Numbered from the stretch's first letter, positions 10,425 through 22,115 are shown. The stretch is DNA of 64,000 bases from Prorocentrum cordatum (GCA_963575745.1 CAUYUJ010014200.1:266072-330071); one strand, 5' to 3'. Numbers and translations are program-made. Notes: generated by a model from the sequence alone, not told the origin.

Positions 10425-12060
10425 GCTTCCTGCTAAAGCAACGTGTACCCCCAATTTGACCATGATGCCGCATTCCTTTGAATTGGGACACCTCACCAGC
10501 TTCGCGGATAGACGGCGGCCCGTTTTCGAAATAGGTCTTCCGCTCCACGGGTACTCAGGATACCGTGTTGCAGCGATGTTCAGAAGTCCCCCCGCGCCCG
10601 GCTCCCAGCGCCTCCTTGAGAACGAGCGCCCCCTCGGCTCGCCCGTCGGGCGAGCCTTGCCTTTGAACAGAAGTCGGCATCTCCCTCCGTCCTGCTACTT
10701 GCCAGGGCTGCGCAATAACCTGTAGCCTGATCGAGCAAGTCTCCGTCGAGGGAGCGGCCGCGTGAGCCAAGGCACAACGACACCCCTCGCCATTCCTTTT
10801 CCAGACGGGGCGTTGGAGGAGACTCATGCCTGGGCAAGAAAGGACACCCAGGCTGGTTGGACACTCGGCTCGAGGCAGTGGGCAGCTCCGCCACAGCCTC
10901 CAGTTGTAACTACCGCCGGCTTCGTTCTGGCCGATCCTGGCCGCCTAGTATTTGCCCTGGCCACGGCGAAGTACGCGAGGCATTTTGTCAGGAGGGGGGG
11001 GACCCTTTAGGCCATTGTCCCGAGCCTCGCGGAACGGAATACCGCAGTATGACCGAACCCGGGTGAGAGTTCAGCCAACACCTTTTTTCTCATACAGGAG
11101 CCGCAGTCATGCCGTGCAGGAGCTTAGAATTAGGTGTTCAGCATCACTCAGGAGGGAAAAGGATATACAGACAGAATTAATATTCGACCCCCAGGAAAAT
11201 ATGAGAAAATATGGGAAGTGGGGGAAAGACGACAACCAAGAACATATGGGAACACATAGGGAATCCTTTAATTTGTGTATTTATTTGTGTGTCCCAGGGC
11301 CCTTTCAGTCATGTTGAAAGGACTTTCTTCGGAGAGCACCACTCCGTCCGTGCAGCCGTTGTGCAGGCTGCAGGCCTGCGCCACTGCGTCCTCAGAACTC
11401 GTCAGAGAGAACCCCGTCTTTGGCACGACACCGCTGTCCAAGTGCAGTGATTTTGTGTTGAAGCTGCGAGACACGTGTGCATCGAGCTACTGCGAGAGCG
11501 TCGCTTCGGAAACGGCCCCTGCCCCACCCGTGTGAACTGTGCAGACGCACTCGCGCGGCGGGAGCTGAGGCGAGAGCCGACCCCTGAACACGACGATCCC
11601 TCTACCCTTGTAGCTTGTTTGAAGTTTTAGTATTCAGGGACTGTAAGTTCGCGGAGAAAACGGGTGAAACGCCTGGCTTGCCTTGCCGTCTCCTGGCGGA
11701 ACGACGGAGAGCGGCTACTTGCGATAATGAGGGCGGAGGAGGAGGAGGAGGAGGAGGAGGAGGAGGAGGAGGAGGAGCGGGAAAGAGGAGGGCGCAGGAG
11801 GCTGTGGGACAGAGGGGGACTGCGTGAGGCCGTGTGGTCGTGTGCGGCGCTTTTGCCGCGGCCATTCCGCAGCCCTGGGCGACGAGATCTGCGAACCCAC
11901 TGCCATCGTACATCCGGCCCCTTCCCCGCGCAGCGAAGTCATCCCGCACGAGATCCACGGCAGCGGGATCCGCGGGAGAAATTGCGGCATCCTGGCAGCG
12001 AAGCCCCGGCCAAAGATCCGTGGTGGGGCAGGCCTTGCGGGGAGCCAATGCTGTCTTATG
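10425..12060. other. No gene recognised; small (GGA)n tract
   Basis: Mixed unique sequence. A less GC-rich stretch lies at 11090-11330 and a (GGA)n tract at 11735-11780. No protein motif is seen in either strand. Confidence 0.5.
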
Positions 12061-12362
12061 AGGGTTTAGTCGCCTTTAGGGGCGCTCAGTGCCCCATTGG
12101 GTGGGCCTTCAGTGGCCCTTAGGGCCCAGAGTGGGCCTTAGTGGCCCTCAGTGGCGTCAGTGGTCCTTTGTGGCCCTGGGTGTCCCCTTAGTGCCCCTTA
12201 GTGGCCCTTAGTGAATAAATGGATGCCTCTAGTGGCCCTTAGGGGCACTGAGTTGCCCGCAGTGTTCCTATAGTGTCCCTTAGTGGCCCCTTTAGTGGCC
12301 CTTCAGTGGTCCCTCTAGTGGCCTCTAGTGGCCCTGAGTGGCCCTTAGTGGCCCTCATTCAC
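12060..12362. repeat. Degenerate CCCTTAGTGG repeat
   Basis: About 20 variants of 'ccttagtggc' spaced roughly 10-16 bases apart, without a fixed long unit. Confidence 0.85.
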
Positions 12363-12635
12363 CCCCTTAATTAACAAATCCTTTGCCTTTCTTCCGAGGC
12401 CATCCCCTTCCCCCCATTTGCCCCCGCATTTGCAGATGATCCTCCTCCTCCTGCTCATCCTCGCCGCGCGGCGCTGCTTCGAACTTCCAGGAGACTCCGG
12501 GGGCCACCATGGGGCCACTGAAGCCTCTGGATCTGACCACTCTCGGGACGACATGCGCTCCCCGCAGAGGCTCTCTGACCGTGGTGGCGAGGTCGGCCAG
12601 ATGCTCCGCGGCGGCCACTGAGATCCGAAGAAGTA

Positions 12636-12794
12636 CAGTGCCGTTTTTAATATATGCTCCGCGTGCGATCATGTGTTAAAATGCAGGGCTTAGTATTAAA
12701 AGCAACGATGAGTTCATGCATACATGCATTCATAGATTCACCATGTATTAAAATCATCGATACTTAAAAAAACGATGTATTAAATTTTGCCCTG
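12636..12794. mobile_element. MITE-like element, family C, copy 1
   Basis: The 159-bp AT-rich island begins CAGTGCCGTTTTTAATATAT; its other end reads, inverted, CAGGGCAAAATTTAATACAT. It is bounded by TA on both sides (12634-12635 and 12795-12796). A relative of 167 bp lies at 19875-20041. CAG-initial ends with a TA duplication suggest a Tc1/mariner-type MITE. No coding capacity. Confidence 0.65.
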
Positions 12795-12924
12795 TAGCGT
12801 CACGCCGTGCAAGACCACGGCCGGAGCACTCGGCCCCACCTGCTTCTGCGCGGCTGCTCTCGGCCCCAGATCGGTCCATACAGGCAATTCTGGGCGTGAC
12901 GCTGGGCAGGATTGACGAGGACCT

Positions 12925-13062
12925 GTTCCTCCTCCTCCTCCTCCTCCTCCTCCTCCTCCTCCTCCTCCTCCTCCTCATCCTCCTCCTCCTCCCCCCCCTC
13001 CTCCCCCCTCTCCTCCTCCTCCTCCTTCCCCCTCCTCCTCGCCCTCCCTCTCTGTGGGCGCT
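12925..13062. repeat. (CCT)n pyrimidine tract
   Basis: CCT repeats with minor interruptions. Leu/Ser/Pro and Glu/Arg frames here are artefacts. Confidence 0.95.
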
Positions 13063-13317
13063 CCCGCCGTGCGCCCAGGAAAGATCGGTCCACGAATGTG
13101 CGTCGTGTCTGTCCTCAACGTCGCGCAGGATTGACATCCGCGGCCTGGGTGATCGTTCTTCGGGACCTCGGCAGGCGGTGGAAATGGATATGTGCGGGAA
13201 GGGGGTCCGCGGGGCACGGTTATTCATATCCAAAGCCTTCCGAGCCCCCCCAAGCGAATCTCCCAGGAGGAAGCTATCAGTCCCCACCGAGCGGCGTCCG
13301 CGGACCCCCCCCCCCCT

Positions 13318-13442
13318 GACAGAGCCCGACGCTGCGCGCGGGGAGGCGTTCACCGCGCGGCACCTCTCGCGGCTGCTGGAGTACGAGGCGGAGAGCCGGG
13401 TCCGGGCCGAGACGCTGAAGAAGGACCGCGGCCGAGCCTTTC
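13318..13442 (+). CDS. Candidate exon, charged helical peptide of unknown identity
   Basis: After a pyrimidine run ending in 'ctgacag', the frame encodes a charged, helix-prone peptide containing ARHLSRLLEYEAESRVRAE and then TLKKDRGRAFQ. Almost every third codon position is G or C, as in expressed dinoflagellate genes. The 3' boundary could be at 'tttcag' near 13442; a GA-type donor, known in dinoflagellates, would be needed. No family is recognised. A family-B MITE begins 19 bases downstream. Confidence 0.3.
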
Positions 13443-13460
13443 AGGAAGACAGCTCTTCTA

Positions 13461-13700
13461 GGCCGGAGTAGATGGGGTCGGAGTAGATGGGGTCGGAGGA
13501 TCGCGCAGCATCGCCGATGCATCGCCGATGCGGCTCGATGTGGAGCCCGATTTTCTTCATGCGGGCGTCGCGGATGCATCGCCGACGTCGCTGATGCATC
13601 GCCGGTGCATCGCCGGTGCATCGCCGATGCGTCGCCGATGCATCGCCGATGCGGCGCGATCCTCCGACCCCATGTAATCCGACCTCATCTATAGGAGGCC
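13461..13700. mobile_element. MITE-like element, family B, copy 2
   Basis: A 240-bp segment with inverted ends: the left end reads GGCCGGAGTAGATGGGGTCG and the right end, inverted, GGCCTCCTATAGATGAGGTC. Both inner borders share GGGGTCGGAGGATCGCGC. The middle is packed with GATGCATCGCC variants. 'ctctt' flanks both sides (13453-13457 and 13701-13705), a possible 5-bp target duplication that could be chance. Confidence 0.55.
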
Positions 13701-13784
13701 TCTTAGTATCGGATCGGGAGGATTGCGCTGGGAGAGATGAGGGTACCAATGCTCGCAGGCGGCTCACGGTTTCGTCCACCTCCG

Positions 13785-13965
13785 CCTCCTCCTTCTCCTC
13801 CTCCTCGTCCTTCTCCTCCTCCTCCTGCTCCTCGTCCTGCTCCGCGTCCTCGTCCTCGTCCTTGAATCCTCCTGCTTCTCCTCCTCCTGCTCCTCCTCCT
13901 CCTCCTCCTCCTCCTCCTCCTCCTCCTGCTCCTCCTCCTCCCAACCCCCCTCCTCCCAACACGAG
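13785..13965. repeat. (CCT)n/(CGTCCT)n tract
   Basis: Pyrimidine-rich trinucleotide repeats with interspersed CTCGTC. No gene is associated. Confidence 0.95.
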
Positions 13966-14870
13966 GGCTGTTCTCCTCGGCCTCGGGGCTCGGGGCTCGG
14001 CGTGCGCTGGTTCGGCCGCGCGGGCTCCGGCGATCGATCTGCTGCGATCCGGGCCTGCTCTTCGAATGTGTTTTGTTCGCTGGCGCGGTCCGCCCGTCCG
14101 CGCAGAGACGCGCCGCAGCGCTCGCCAGCGCTGCTCGACTAGGCGTAAGACTGACCTTTCGCCGGAGTGACCTTGGGTGCGGGCACAGAGGGGACCCCAG
14201 ATGGCCGAGAGAGAAGCGGTAGCAGCGGCGTGCGCGCTTGTTTTTGCCCCCCCCCCCCCCCGCGGTCACAAAGAGCCGCGCACCAAAGGTCCACTCCTGC
14301 CCAGGGCCACTCTGGCGTGTAGCCGAGCTGCCGAGCAAGAGTTGCTCCCGATGCCGGGCCCGCCCGCGGGCCCCAGGGGCCGTGCAGAAGGCACCCGGGG
14401 CGACCATCTGGGCCTCATGGAAGGGGTCGTGGCCTCTGGGCCGCGCGCTGGAAAGATCATCCCGTCTTATGATGCTCCAGCCTACTCATAGCCTTGATCA
14501 CCAGAAGGGATCTCGAGCACCAGAAGAATACCGGCACTCGAGGGTTGTCGCGTGCCGGGCCCTGGGAGGCACTCGTCCGACACTGTTTCGACCTTGTTTC
14601 GACACTTCTCCGGGTGCTCGAAATTAGTTCTGGGTTGTGATCCTTATAGTACGATGGTAGCAACCTAAATCCCGTCGGGCGTCTGGGGGCGGAGCCCGTG
14701 AGCTGCGCTGGCGCATCTGCACCGAGTCTGGCGGGGCCGATGCGGGGCCCAGGAGTAGCGGAGATGGCCTCCTGGCCAGGGTTGACGGGCGCGCACACAC
14801 CGGTGATCCCGGGCCCCGGATGGGCCCGGCCAGGACGCAAGGCCCCCTCGAGTCTCGCAACACACCTCAC
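13966..14870. other. No gene recognised
   Basis: GC-rich unique sequence with a C run at 14246-14260. No coding motif was found on either strand. Confidence 0.4.
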
Positions 14871-15040
14871 GACAGGTTTTTCGCTATTTTCGGCCCCAGC
14901 GCAAAGCAGGTCCTCGGGTTTTTATTTTGAGTTTTTTTCAGTCACAGGTTTTTCCTCAGAGGTCTTTCGCCACAGGTTTTTTCGCTGCAGGCTTTTTCGC
15001 TTATGTCTCTTGAGTCCAGTCTCGACAGGTTTTTCGCAAT
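14870..15040. repeat. Degenerate 'caggtttttcgc' repeat
   Basis: Seven or so copies of 'caggttttttcgc' variants spaced 20-35 bases apart, leading directly into a dispersed repeat at 15018-15135. Confidence 0.6.
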
Positions 15041-15135
15041 TTTCGGCCTTTGGGGGCCCCTACGGGGCCTCGGGGCCGTGAAAAAAACGACTCGGGATGA
15101 AAAGCCGGTCCCAGGGACTGGGTCGAGACCTCTGG
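15018..15135. repeat. Dispersed repeat E, copy 1
   Basis: Shares 'ttttcggcctttgggggcc', 'cgactcgggatgaaaagcc' and 'gtcccaggga' in order with 18404-18515. Confidence 0.5.
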
Positions 15136-16180
15136 GCGTCGACGTCATGGAAGAATCTTGACGTCGGGGGTCTGGGATTGGGGCAGATGAGCAGTTGCCG
15201 TTCGCCTACTGCCGGGGCCCCGGACTTGGGCTGCGTCTCCCTGGAAGCTGTTTGCGGTCGCCGCCGTTGCCCCACATGTTCTCTTGTGATGTCAGTGGCA
15301 AAGATCGAAATGCATTGGGAGCCAGGAGCCGGGAGCAAGGAGGGCGGCCGTCTGTGAATCGTCTGGGCCTCAAGTATCACAGGCTTTGGCTTCGTTGAGA
15401 TGTAGGCAGGAATATGTTGACACATAGCTATGTGGAACCGCACACGTACCTTCAAGCCTTGCAGGAATGGCCCCAGGGGGCCGCACTGGACGGGCGCAAC
15501 CATCTCCCCCAGGATAGTGTATGCATCGAGTGGCCTTCGGATCATCCCGCCACCGCGCCTTGGTTGTAGGTCGGAGGTTTCTTGAGGCGCCTTGGCGATC
15601 TCGTGGGCCCGAAAGGGTCGTGCGGCATGCGGGAAGACGGCCTGGGGGCGCCGGAGGCCCCTGGAGATTTGAGAGTTCGGAGTCGGGGCCCCTGTGAAAA
15701 ATCGCCCAGGTGGACGACGGAGGCTCAGTCGCTGGACCGAGGGACCCGAGGGCACTCCAGCTCGTGCCTCGCAGGCACGGTGGTGGGCAAAGCCAGCCTG
15801 CCTCTCGACGACGAGCAGCTTCGGGGGCCTGCGCGACAAGCCGTTTTCACTTCTAGCCACAGGCGTCTGAAGGCACATAGGGTGTCGCTACGTGCGTAGA
15901 CTCTCCGGACGAGTGCGTCCAATGTGCAGCGCGGCCGTGGCGATCGGCGCAGTACGAGGTCGAAGGGTAGATCCGTCGACAGTGCGCTCCTGATCTAAGG
16001 CAGGTCCCACACACTACTGCAGGGCCTCCTTCTGGCCGCCCCACCCCGTGGGCGCCGAGGAGGCGGGTGTTCTCTTGCTGCTCGTGTGCCAGGGACACGC
16101 AGGGGGACAGGGCGGCGCACGTGCAGAAGCAGGGTGGCTGTTGTTGCGAGGGGCCGCTGCCAAGCTTAGCTCGGGGCAGG
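15136..16180. other. No gene recognised
   Basis: Unique GC-rich sequence. Open frames on both strands lack recognisable motifs. Confidence 0.4.
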
Positions 16181-16184
16181 AGGA

Positions 16185-16516
16185 GAAAAGGGAGAAGGGA
16201 GGAGGCGGCGGAGGAGGCGGCGGCGGAGAAGGAGGAGGCGGAGGGGGAGGAGGAGGAGGAGGAGGAGGACGAGGAGCAGGAGCAGGAGGAGGAGAAGTAG
16301 GAGGAGGTGGAGGAGCAGGAGGAGCAGGAGAGAAGGAGGAGGAGGAGGAGGAGGAGGAGGAGGAGGAGGAGGAGGAGGAGGAGAGGAGGAGGAGGAGGAG
16401 GGGGGGAGGGAGCTAGAGGAGGAGGAGCAGAGGGAGGAGGAGGAGCGGAGGAGGAGGAGGAGCTAGGTACCACATTCGTCTAAACAGAAAGAGAGAGAGA
16501 GAGAGAGAGACCATAT

Positions 16517-16552
<36 letters not shown>

Positions 16553-18200
16553 TGCCCCGCAGTGTGGAAACTCCGACGGAAAGGCACAGCTCCAGCAGGC
16601 TCGCGGCGCCCCCTGCAACAGCATCGAAGACAACAGAGGAGGAGGAGGAAGAGGAAGAGGAGGAGGAGAAGGAGAAAGAGGAGGAGAAGGAGGGGGAGGA
16701 GGAGGACGAGGACGAGGAGCAGGAGGACGAGGAGGAGGATGAGGAGGAGGAGAACGAGGAGGGGGAGAGGAGGAGGACGATAGGCAGGAGGACTAGGAGG
16801 AAGACAAGGACGAGGACGAGGACGAGGAGGAGGACGAGAAGCAGGGTGGATAGGAGGAGGGGAGGAGGAGAGAGGAGGAGGCGAGGACGAGCAGGAGAGG
16901 AGGAGGAGGAAACAGGAGGAGGTGGAGGAGGAGGAGGAGGTGGTGGTAGAGGAGGAGGAGGAGGAGGAGGAGGAGAGGAGGAGGAGGAGGAGGGAGGAGG
17001 AGGAGGAGGAGCGGGAGGAGGAGGAGGAGGAGGAGGATGTCCCGAATCACAAAAGGAAGGGGCGTCTGTGACCAAATGCCTCTCAGCCGAGAGGGACAGA
17101 TCCTCCACAAATGCGTGACATACGTAGACCGCAAGGCACAGCTTCTGCGCGCAAGCGACGCCCCCTGCAACAGCATCGAAGGCACCAGATGAGGGCAGGA
17201 GGAGAGGGGGCAGGAGAAGGAGAAGGAGGAGAAGGAGGAGGAGGAGGAGGAGGAGAAGGAGGAGGAGGAGAAGGAGGAGGAGGAGGAGGAGGAGGAGGAG
17301 GGGGAGGGGGAGGAGGAGGAGGAGGAGGAGAGGGGAGGAGGAGGAGGAGGAGGAGGAGGAGGAGAAGGAGGAGGAGGAGGAGGAGGAGGAGGAGGAGGAG
17401 GAGGAGGAGGAGGAGGAGGAGGGAGGAGGAGAGGAGGAGGAGGAGGAGGACAGGATGAGAAGAAGGAGAAGAGGGAGGGGAGGAGGAGGATGAGGAGGAG
17501 GGGTGGAGGAGGAGGAGGAGGAGGAGGAGGAGGCGGAGGAGGAGGCAGGAGGAGGAGAGGGATGAGGAGGAGGAGGAGGAGGAGGAAGGAGGAGGAGGAG
17601 GGAGGAGAGGATAAGAGCAGTAGGAGGTGGGGAGGGTAGTTGTTGTTGCGAGGGGCCGCTGCTATGCTAAGCCAGGGCAAGAGGAGGAGGAGGAGGAGGA
17701 GGAGGAGGAGGAGGAGGAGGGATGAGGACGAAGAGGAAAGAGAGTCGTAGTAGCGAGGGGGAGGATTAGCAGGAGGATAAAGAACGAGGAGGAGGAGGAG
17801 GAGGAGGACAGGGAGGAGGAGGAGGACGAGGAGATGAGAAGAAGGAGGAGAGGGAGAGGAGGAGGAGGATGAGGAGGAGGAGGAGGAGGAGGAGGAGGAG
17901 GAGGAGGAGGGAGGAGGAGGAGAGGGAGGAGGAGGAGGAGGAGGACGAGGAGGAGGAGGAGCAGGAGGAGTATCAAGAGGAGTAGGAGGCTGGGGAGGGT
18001 AGTTGTTGTTGCGAGGGGCCGCTGCTATGCTAAGCCAGGGCAAGAGGAGGAGGAGGCTGAGGACGAAGAGGACAATGACGAGCTCGAGTAACAGGAGGCA
18101 GAGGATTAGGAGGAGGAGGAGAAGAACGAGGAGGAGGAGGAGGAGGAGGAGAAGGAGGAGGAGGAGGAGGAGGAGGAGGAGGAGGAGGAGGACCAGAAGG
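16185..18200. repeat. Two-kilobase purine-rich (GGA)n domain
   Basis: GGA, GGAGAA and GACGAG repeats dominate for 2 kb, broken only by short mixed blocks (16460-16630, 17040-17190, 17630-17690, 17995-18050). (GA)n lies at 16488-16549. The blocks at 17633-17690 and 17998-18050 are near-identical ('gttgttgcgaggggccgctg'), marking an internal duplication of about 365 bp; a similar block is at 16140-16180. Long frames on both strands are artefacts. Confidence 0.9.
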
Positions 18201-18352
18201 CACAGAGGCAGGGAGGGAGGGACCCGCTGCGACCGGGCCGCCCACCCGCCCCGGCGGCGTGGGCCCGACCGGAGGATGCCGCGGAGAGGGCCGAGCGCGA
18301 GAAGAAGCCGGCGCCCAAGAAGCAGCGCAGGAGGGGGCGTCTCGGCGCCAGG
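18196..18352 (+). CDS. Candidate exon, Lys/Arg-rich peptide of unknown identity
   Basis: One frame reads through RPEDAAERAEREKKPAPKKQ and RRRGRLGA with strong G/C at third positions. It is basic and disordered, like a nuclear-localisation or linker region. No family is identified and the boundaries are unknown; it emerges from the (GGA)n domain, so it may be an extension of repeat-coded sequence. Confidence 0.22.
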
Positions 18353-18403
18353 GAGGGGGGAACCCAGACATGCTGGCGTCGCGAAACAGAATCGCGACGG
18401 GAG

Positions 18404-18515
18404 GTTTGTGGCCGCTTTCGGCCTCTGGGCGCCCTCACTGGTCGCCGCGGGGCCCTCGAGACACGACTCGGGATCAGAAGCCTGTCCCAGGGAAGGGGGT
18501 CGGAACGTCCCAGGG
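18404..18515. repeat. Dispersed repeat E, copy 2
   Basis: Matches 15018-15135 in blocks ('ctttcggcctctgggcgcc', 'cgactcgggatcagaagcc', 'gtcccaggga'). Confidence 0.5.
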
Positions 18516-18559
18516 GCCCCCGCAGGGCAAAAACAGGGCATCGCATGCCAGCGAAGTCA

Positions 18560-18812
18560 GAGCCTCCTCTTCCTTCTCCTCTGCCTCCTCCTCCTCATCC
18601 TCCTCGTCCTACTACTCCTCCACCTCCTGCTCCTCGTCCTGTTCGTCCTACACCTCCTTTTCTTCCTCCTCCACCTCCTTCTCCGCCTCCTCTTCCTCCC
18701 CATCCTTTTTCTCCTCCTCCTTCTCCTCCTCCTCCTCCTCCTCCTCCTCCATCTGCTCCTCCTCCTCCTCCTCCTCCTCCTCCTCCTCCTCCTCCCCCTT
18801 CCTTCTCCTCAT
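18560..18812. repeat. (CCT)n pyrimidine tract
   Basis: Plus strand switches from purine-rich (16.2-18.2 kb) to pyrimidine-rich here. CCT/CTCCTC repeats with scattered interruptions. Confidence 0.95.
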
Positions 18813-19539
18813 TGTGTTTGACATGTTGTTTGGTTGTTTCGCCTAAAATCCGCCTGCAGGAGGACATGCCCGACCTAAGGGTATCCGAATCGTCCTGAAC
18901 GGCCGCCAGAGGCCTGAGTTGGGACCCGAAGCCGCCATGTTCTTGGCTCAGGAGGGAAACGCATCGACCACCCATCGCCCATTCATTGCCAATCGGGGCC
19001 CGATGGCCCGCCCCACCCGGGACCGTGCAGATTCTCTATCGGGGGCCTTCGGCCGATCTATCGGCGATGTATCACGGATTCTAGGTCGATGTGTCCCCCT
19101 CTTCTTCCATGCATCGGATGAGAAAGGCATACCGCTTCCAATGCCGGTGCGGTTTTCTCGTTTTTTTTTGGGGGGGGGCCTGGAGCCCTTGTCGCACGGT
19201 TGGACTGGCCTCGGGGTCCTGATCACGGCCTGCCCCGGGGAAGGTTCATGCCAGGGGGCAGCAGTGACGGTTTTTGTGGTGTTTCTTCGGCATTCGGGTG
19301 CCAACTGCGGAATCTCAGCTCTTGGGATCGCGAGAGAACTTCGACTGGTGTTTTTGCCTCGTCTTCGCCCGGGAGGCCGCTCGGATCGACGCGGCTCGAG
19401 AGGCGCAACAGAAAGGTAGCGTCGGGAATGCTGGCCGTGGCTCTCCCGCCATTCAATTTTTTTCGCGCGGACGGGTGGCAGTACCAGCAGAGCAGGTGGC
19501 ACCTTCCCACCGCACTGGAATCGGCAGCCTGGGGCTTGG
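18813..19539. other. No gene recognised
   Basis: Unique sequence with a G run at 19172-19179. No supported coding region. Confidence 0.4.
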
Positions 19540-19661
19540 CATCGCTCGGACGTGTGCATTTTTCCTTCGGCGAGGACCATCGAGGAGCATCCTTGATTAT
19601 TTGGCGAAAAAACCACGCACGAAACCGACAAAAAACACAGGAAATGGACGTCCGATCGATG
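19540..19661. mobile_element. MITE-like element, family A, copy 2
   Basis: 122 bp with ends CATCGCTCGGACGT and, inverted, CATCGATCGGACGT (one mismatch). The interior matches 871-1000 closely, including 'ggcgaggaccatcgaggagc' and 'ccacgcacgaaaccga', but has a shorter A run. Confidence 0.65.
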
Positions 19662-19874
19662 GCCAGGGGGGGAGCAGATGCTCGCGCCCATTGGTTGATG
19701 CTTGACGTCCGTTCTGGAGCTGCCACGTGCGTCACAGCATTCGCGTGGCCTTGTCTCCCTGGGGGGGATGGGCGCGGAGCAGGCGCTCATCCAGGGCCTC
19801 CCTGGAGCTCCGGCGTTTTCTTGCGAAGGCCATGGTAGTTTCCGATCACGGTTGCTTGTCAGCTTTGTTCATTC

Positions 19875-20041
19875 CAGTGCCGTTTTTAACATATGCTCCG
19901 CGTGCGGATCATGTATGAAAAATGCAGGGATTTAGTATTTAAACCAACGATGAGTTCATGCATTAATTCATTCATTAATTAATTAATCGTGTAGTAAAAA
20001 TCCGATAGTTTCAAATATCCTATGTATTCAAAACTGCCCTG
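19875..20041. mobile_element. MITE-like element, family C, copy 2
   Basis: 167 bp beginning CAGTGCCGTTTTTAACATAT. The inverted right end is CAGGGCAGTTTTGAATACAT. It shares 'gatgagttcatgcat' and the AT-rich core with 12636-12794. Here TC, not TA, occurs on both sides (19873-19874 and 20042-20043). Confidence 0.6.
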
Positions 20042-20043
20042 TC

Positions 20044-21420
20044 TGCTCTCGAGCAATGACAGCCAGACGCGGAAGCACCACACACCTCTGGGATGCAGTG
20101 GCGTAGCCTTGTTCGCAAAGGCTTGATGCTGTTGAACTGTGTTGCACGCGGTAGGTCTTCCAGGTGCAGGTAAGTGCGTGGTTGGAAGGACACTGCGAAT
20201 TAGCTTGCAACAAGTGCAATCGTGGCAACAGTGGGCAACAGCTGTAAATGTCTAAGCGAATTTGCACGAATTGTGGAACTTCATTGGGGCAGCGCAGTGG
20301 TAGAACGAATACCCACAGGAAGCACAACCTCAAAGGCGCATCATGTGGCACCACATCTGTTCAATTGTGCAACAAACTATAAGCACACCTGCAAACAGGA
20401 ATGGTTAACATGATATGACCGCGAAGACGTTCTCTCAGCTGAAGCGTTTGCTTGCGTCTCGAGATAGTGGTGGGCAGTAGCCAGGGAAGTGGACGTGCAG
20501 GCAAAGGCAAATGGCAAGGTACAGGCGCATGCACATGCTGCTGCACAGTAGGTTCGCCTGGAAACGCACCATGCGTCGGCGCAACGGCCCGAAAGTGGAA
20601 GACGCTTCTTTCTTGAGACTGCAGGTGTTGCAGAGCAACTTTTCAGGCCATTCCGACAACCCCGCGCTGGAATACATACGAGACGGCGTTGTCGAATGCA
20701 GGCGGAGCCGATTCTGGTTCGTGCGTGCCACCTGCAAGCCAAGCTGGGCATGAGATGCGTTGGTGCGAGCATCGCACGGGACGAGCGACGCAGCACACAC
20801 TGTTCTTGAACCAGCGCAGGCGGAGCCCAGCGGCAGGACAAGGCAGACGAGCGACCGACGACCCACGAGCGACAGGAGGGGAAGCGGGGCAGGGCGGGGG
20901 AAAGCTGCAGCGCGCGCTCGGACAGGGCCCGGGGAGGTACTGAGCGGCCGAGAGCCGGGCGGGCCCTGCAATCCGCGCGCGGCGTCGACCGCCAGCTTGC
21001 CAGTCTCGGCCCCTTGCCGCAGCCCGTCCCCCCCTCCTCTGCCGTGCCCTGCCTCCTTCTTCTTCCCACCCCCCCCAACCTCCCCCTCCTCCCCCGCCCC
21101 TTCCCCTCCCCCTTCCCCCCTCTCCCCCTTCCCCTCCCCTGCTCTGTATCTCTCCTCCAGCTCCCATGCCTTGTCTATCACGTCGCCCTCACCCCGAGTC
21201 ATGAGTGTCCCCCTCCTCGGTCGGCCGGCCGATGTGCGGCAGAAGCCGAAGAGCCAGAGCAGAGCTGGGCCGAGAGCAGGGGGGGGGAGACGCAGCAGCA
21301 GATGAAGAGAGAGAGGAAGAGATAGGAAGGCAAACGCTCCGACCCCCCCTTCGCCCACAGACGCGGGTCTGCCTCGACGTGGACAGCCTCTACTTCCTCT
21401 TCCTCCGCCTCCACCTCCTC
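20044..21420. other. No gene recognised
   Basis: Mixed sequence including a C/T-rich stretch at 21020-21180. Open frames on both strands show no family motif. Confidence 0.4.
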
Positions 21421-21429
21421 CTCCTCCTC

Positions 21430-21531
21430 CTCGTCATCACCTCCGTTTCTCATCATCACCAGCAGCATCATACTCCTCATTGTTACCGTCATCAGCAGCA
21501 TAATCAGCATCATAAAAACCATCATCCACAC

Positions 21532-21578
<47 letters not shown>

Positions 21579-22115
21579 GCATCAGCATCAGCATCAGCAT
21601 CAGCATCATCGTTAACGTCGTCATCACCATGATGTGTTTTATCATCGTCATCACCATCAACATCACAATCAGCACCAACATCATCATACCCATCACCATC
21701 CTTACCGTCATCATCATCATCATCATCAACATCTTCTGTATCATCGTCGTCGCCGTCATCATCATCATCAGCAGAATCAGCAATATCATCATCAGCGTCA
21801 TCACTACTCATCATTGGCATTTTATCAACAACGTCATTCATGTTAACACTGTTATCATTCATAGCATCACCAACAGCAACATAATCGTCATTCTCATCAT
21901 CACCACCACCAGCATCGTCATTAGCATCCACAACATCATCGTGATCATCATCATCGTCTCCACCACTATCAGCAGCATCATCACCATCATATGTCATCAG
22001 CAGGATCATCAGCAGCATTATCCTCATCACCACCACCCCCATTATCATCATGAGTTGCAGAAGCATGAGCAACAGCATCCTCACCATCATGATCATCATC
22101 ATCCCTTATCATTTT
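21430..22115. repeat. (ATC)n microsatellite domain
   Basis: Nearly 700 bp of imperfect ATC/CATCAT with CAGCAT interruptions; (CATCAG)n at 21570-21610. Poly-His on plus and poly-Asp/poly-Met on minus are artefacts. Confidence 0.95.

Noticed and set aside
18926-18955. 'ccgaagccgccatgttcttggctcagg' as a possible relic of the dinoflagellate spliced leader
   Set aside because: It needs several inserted bases and substitutions to fit, is not followed by a recognisable coding region, and could be chance.
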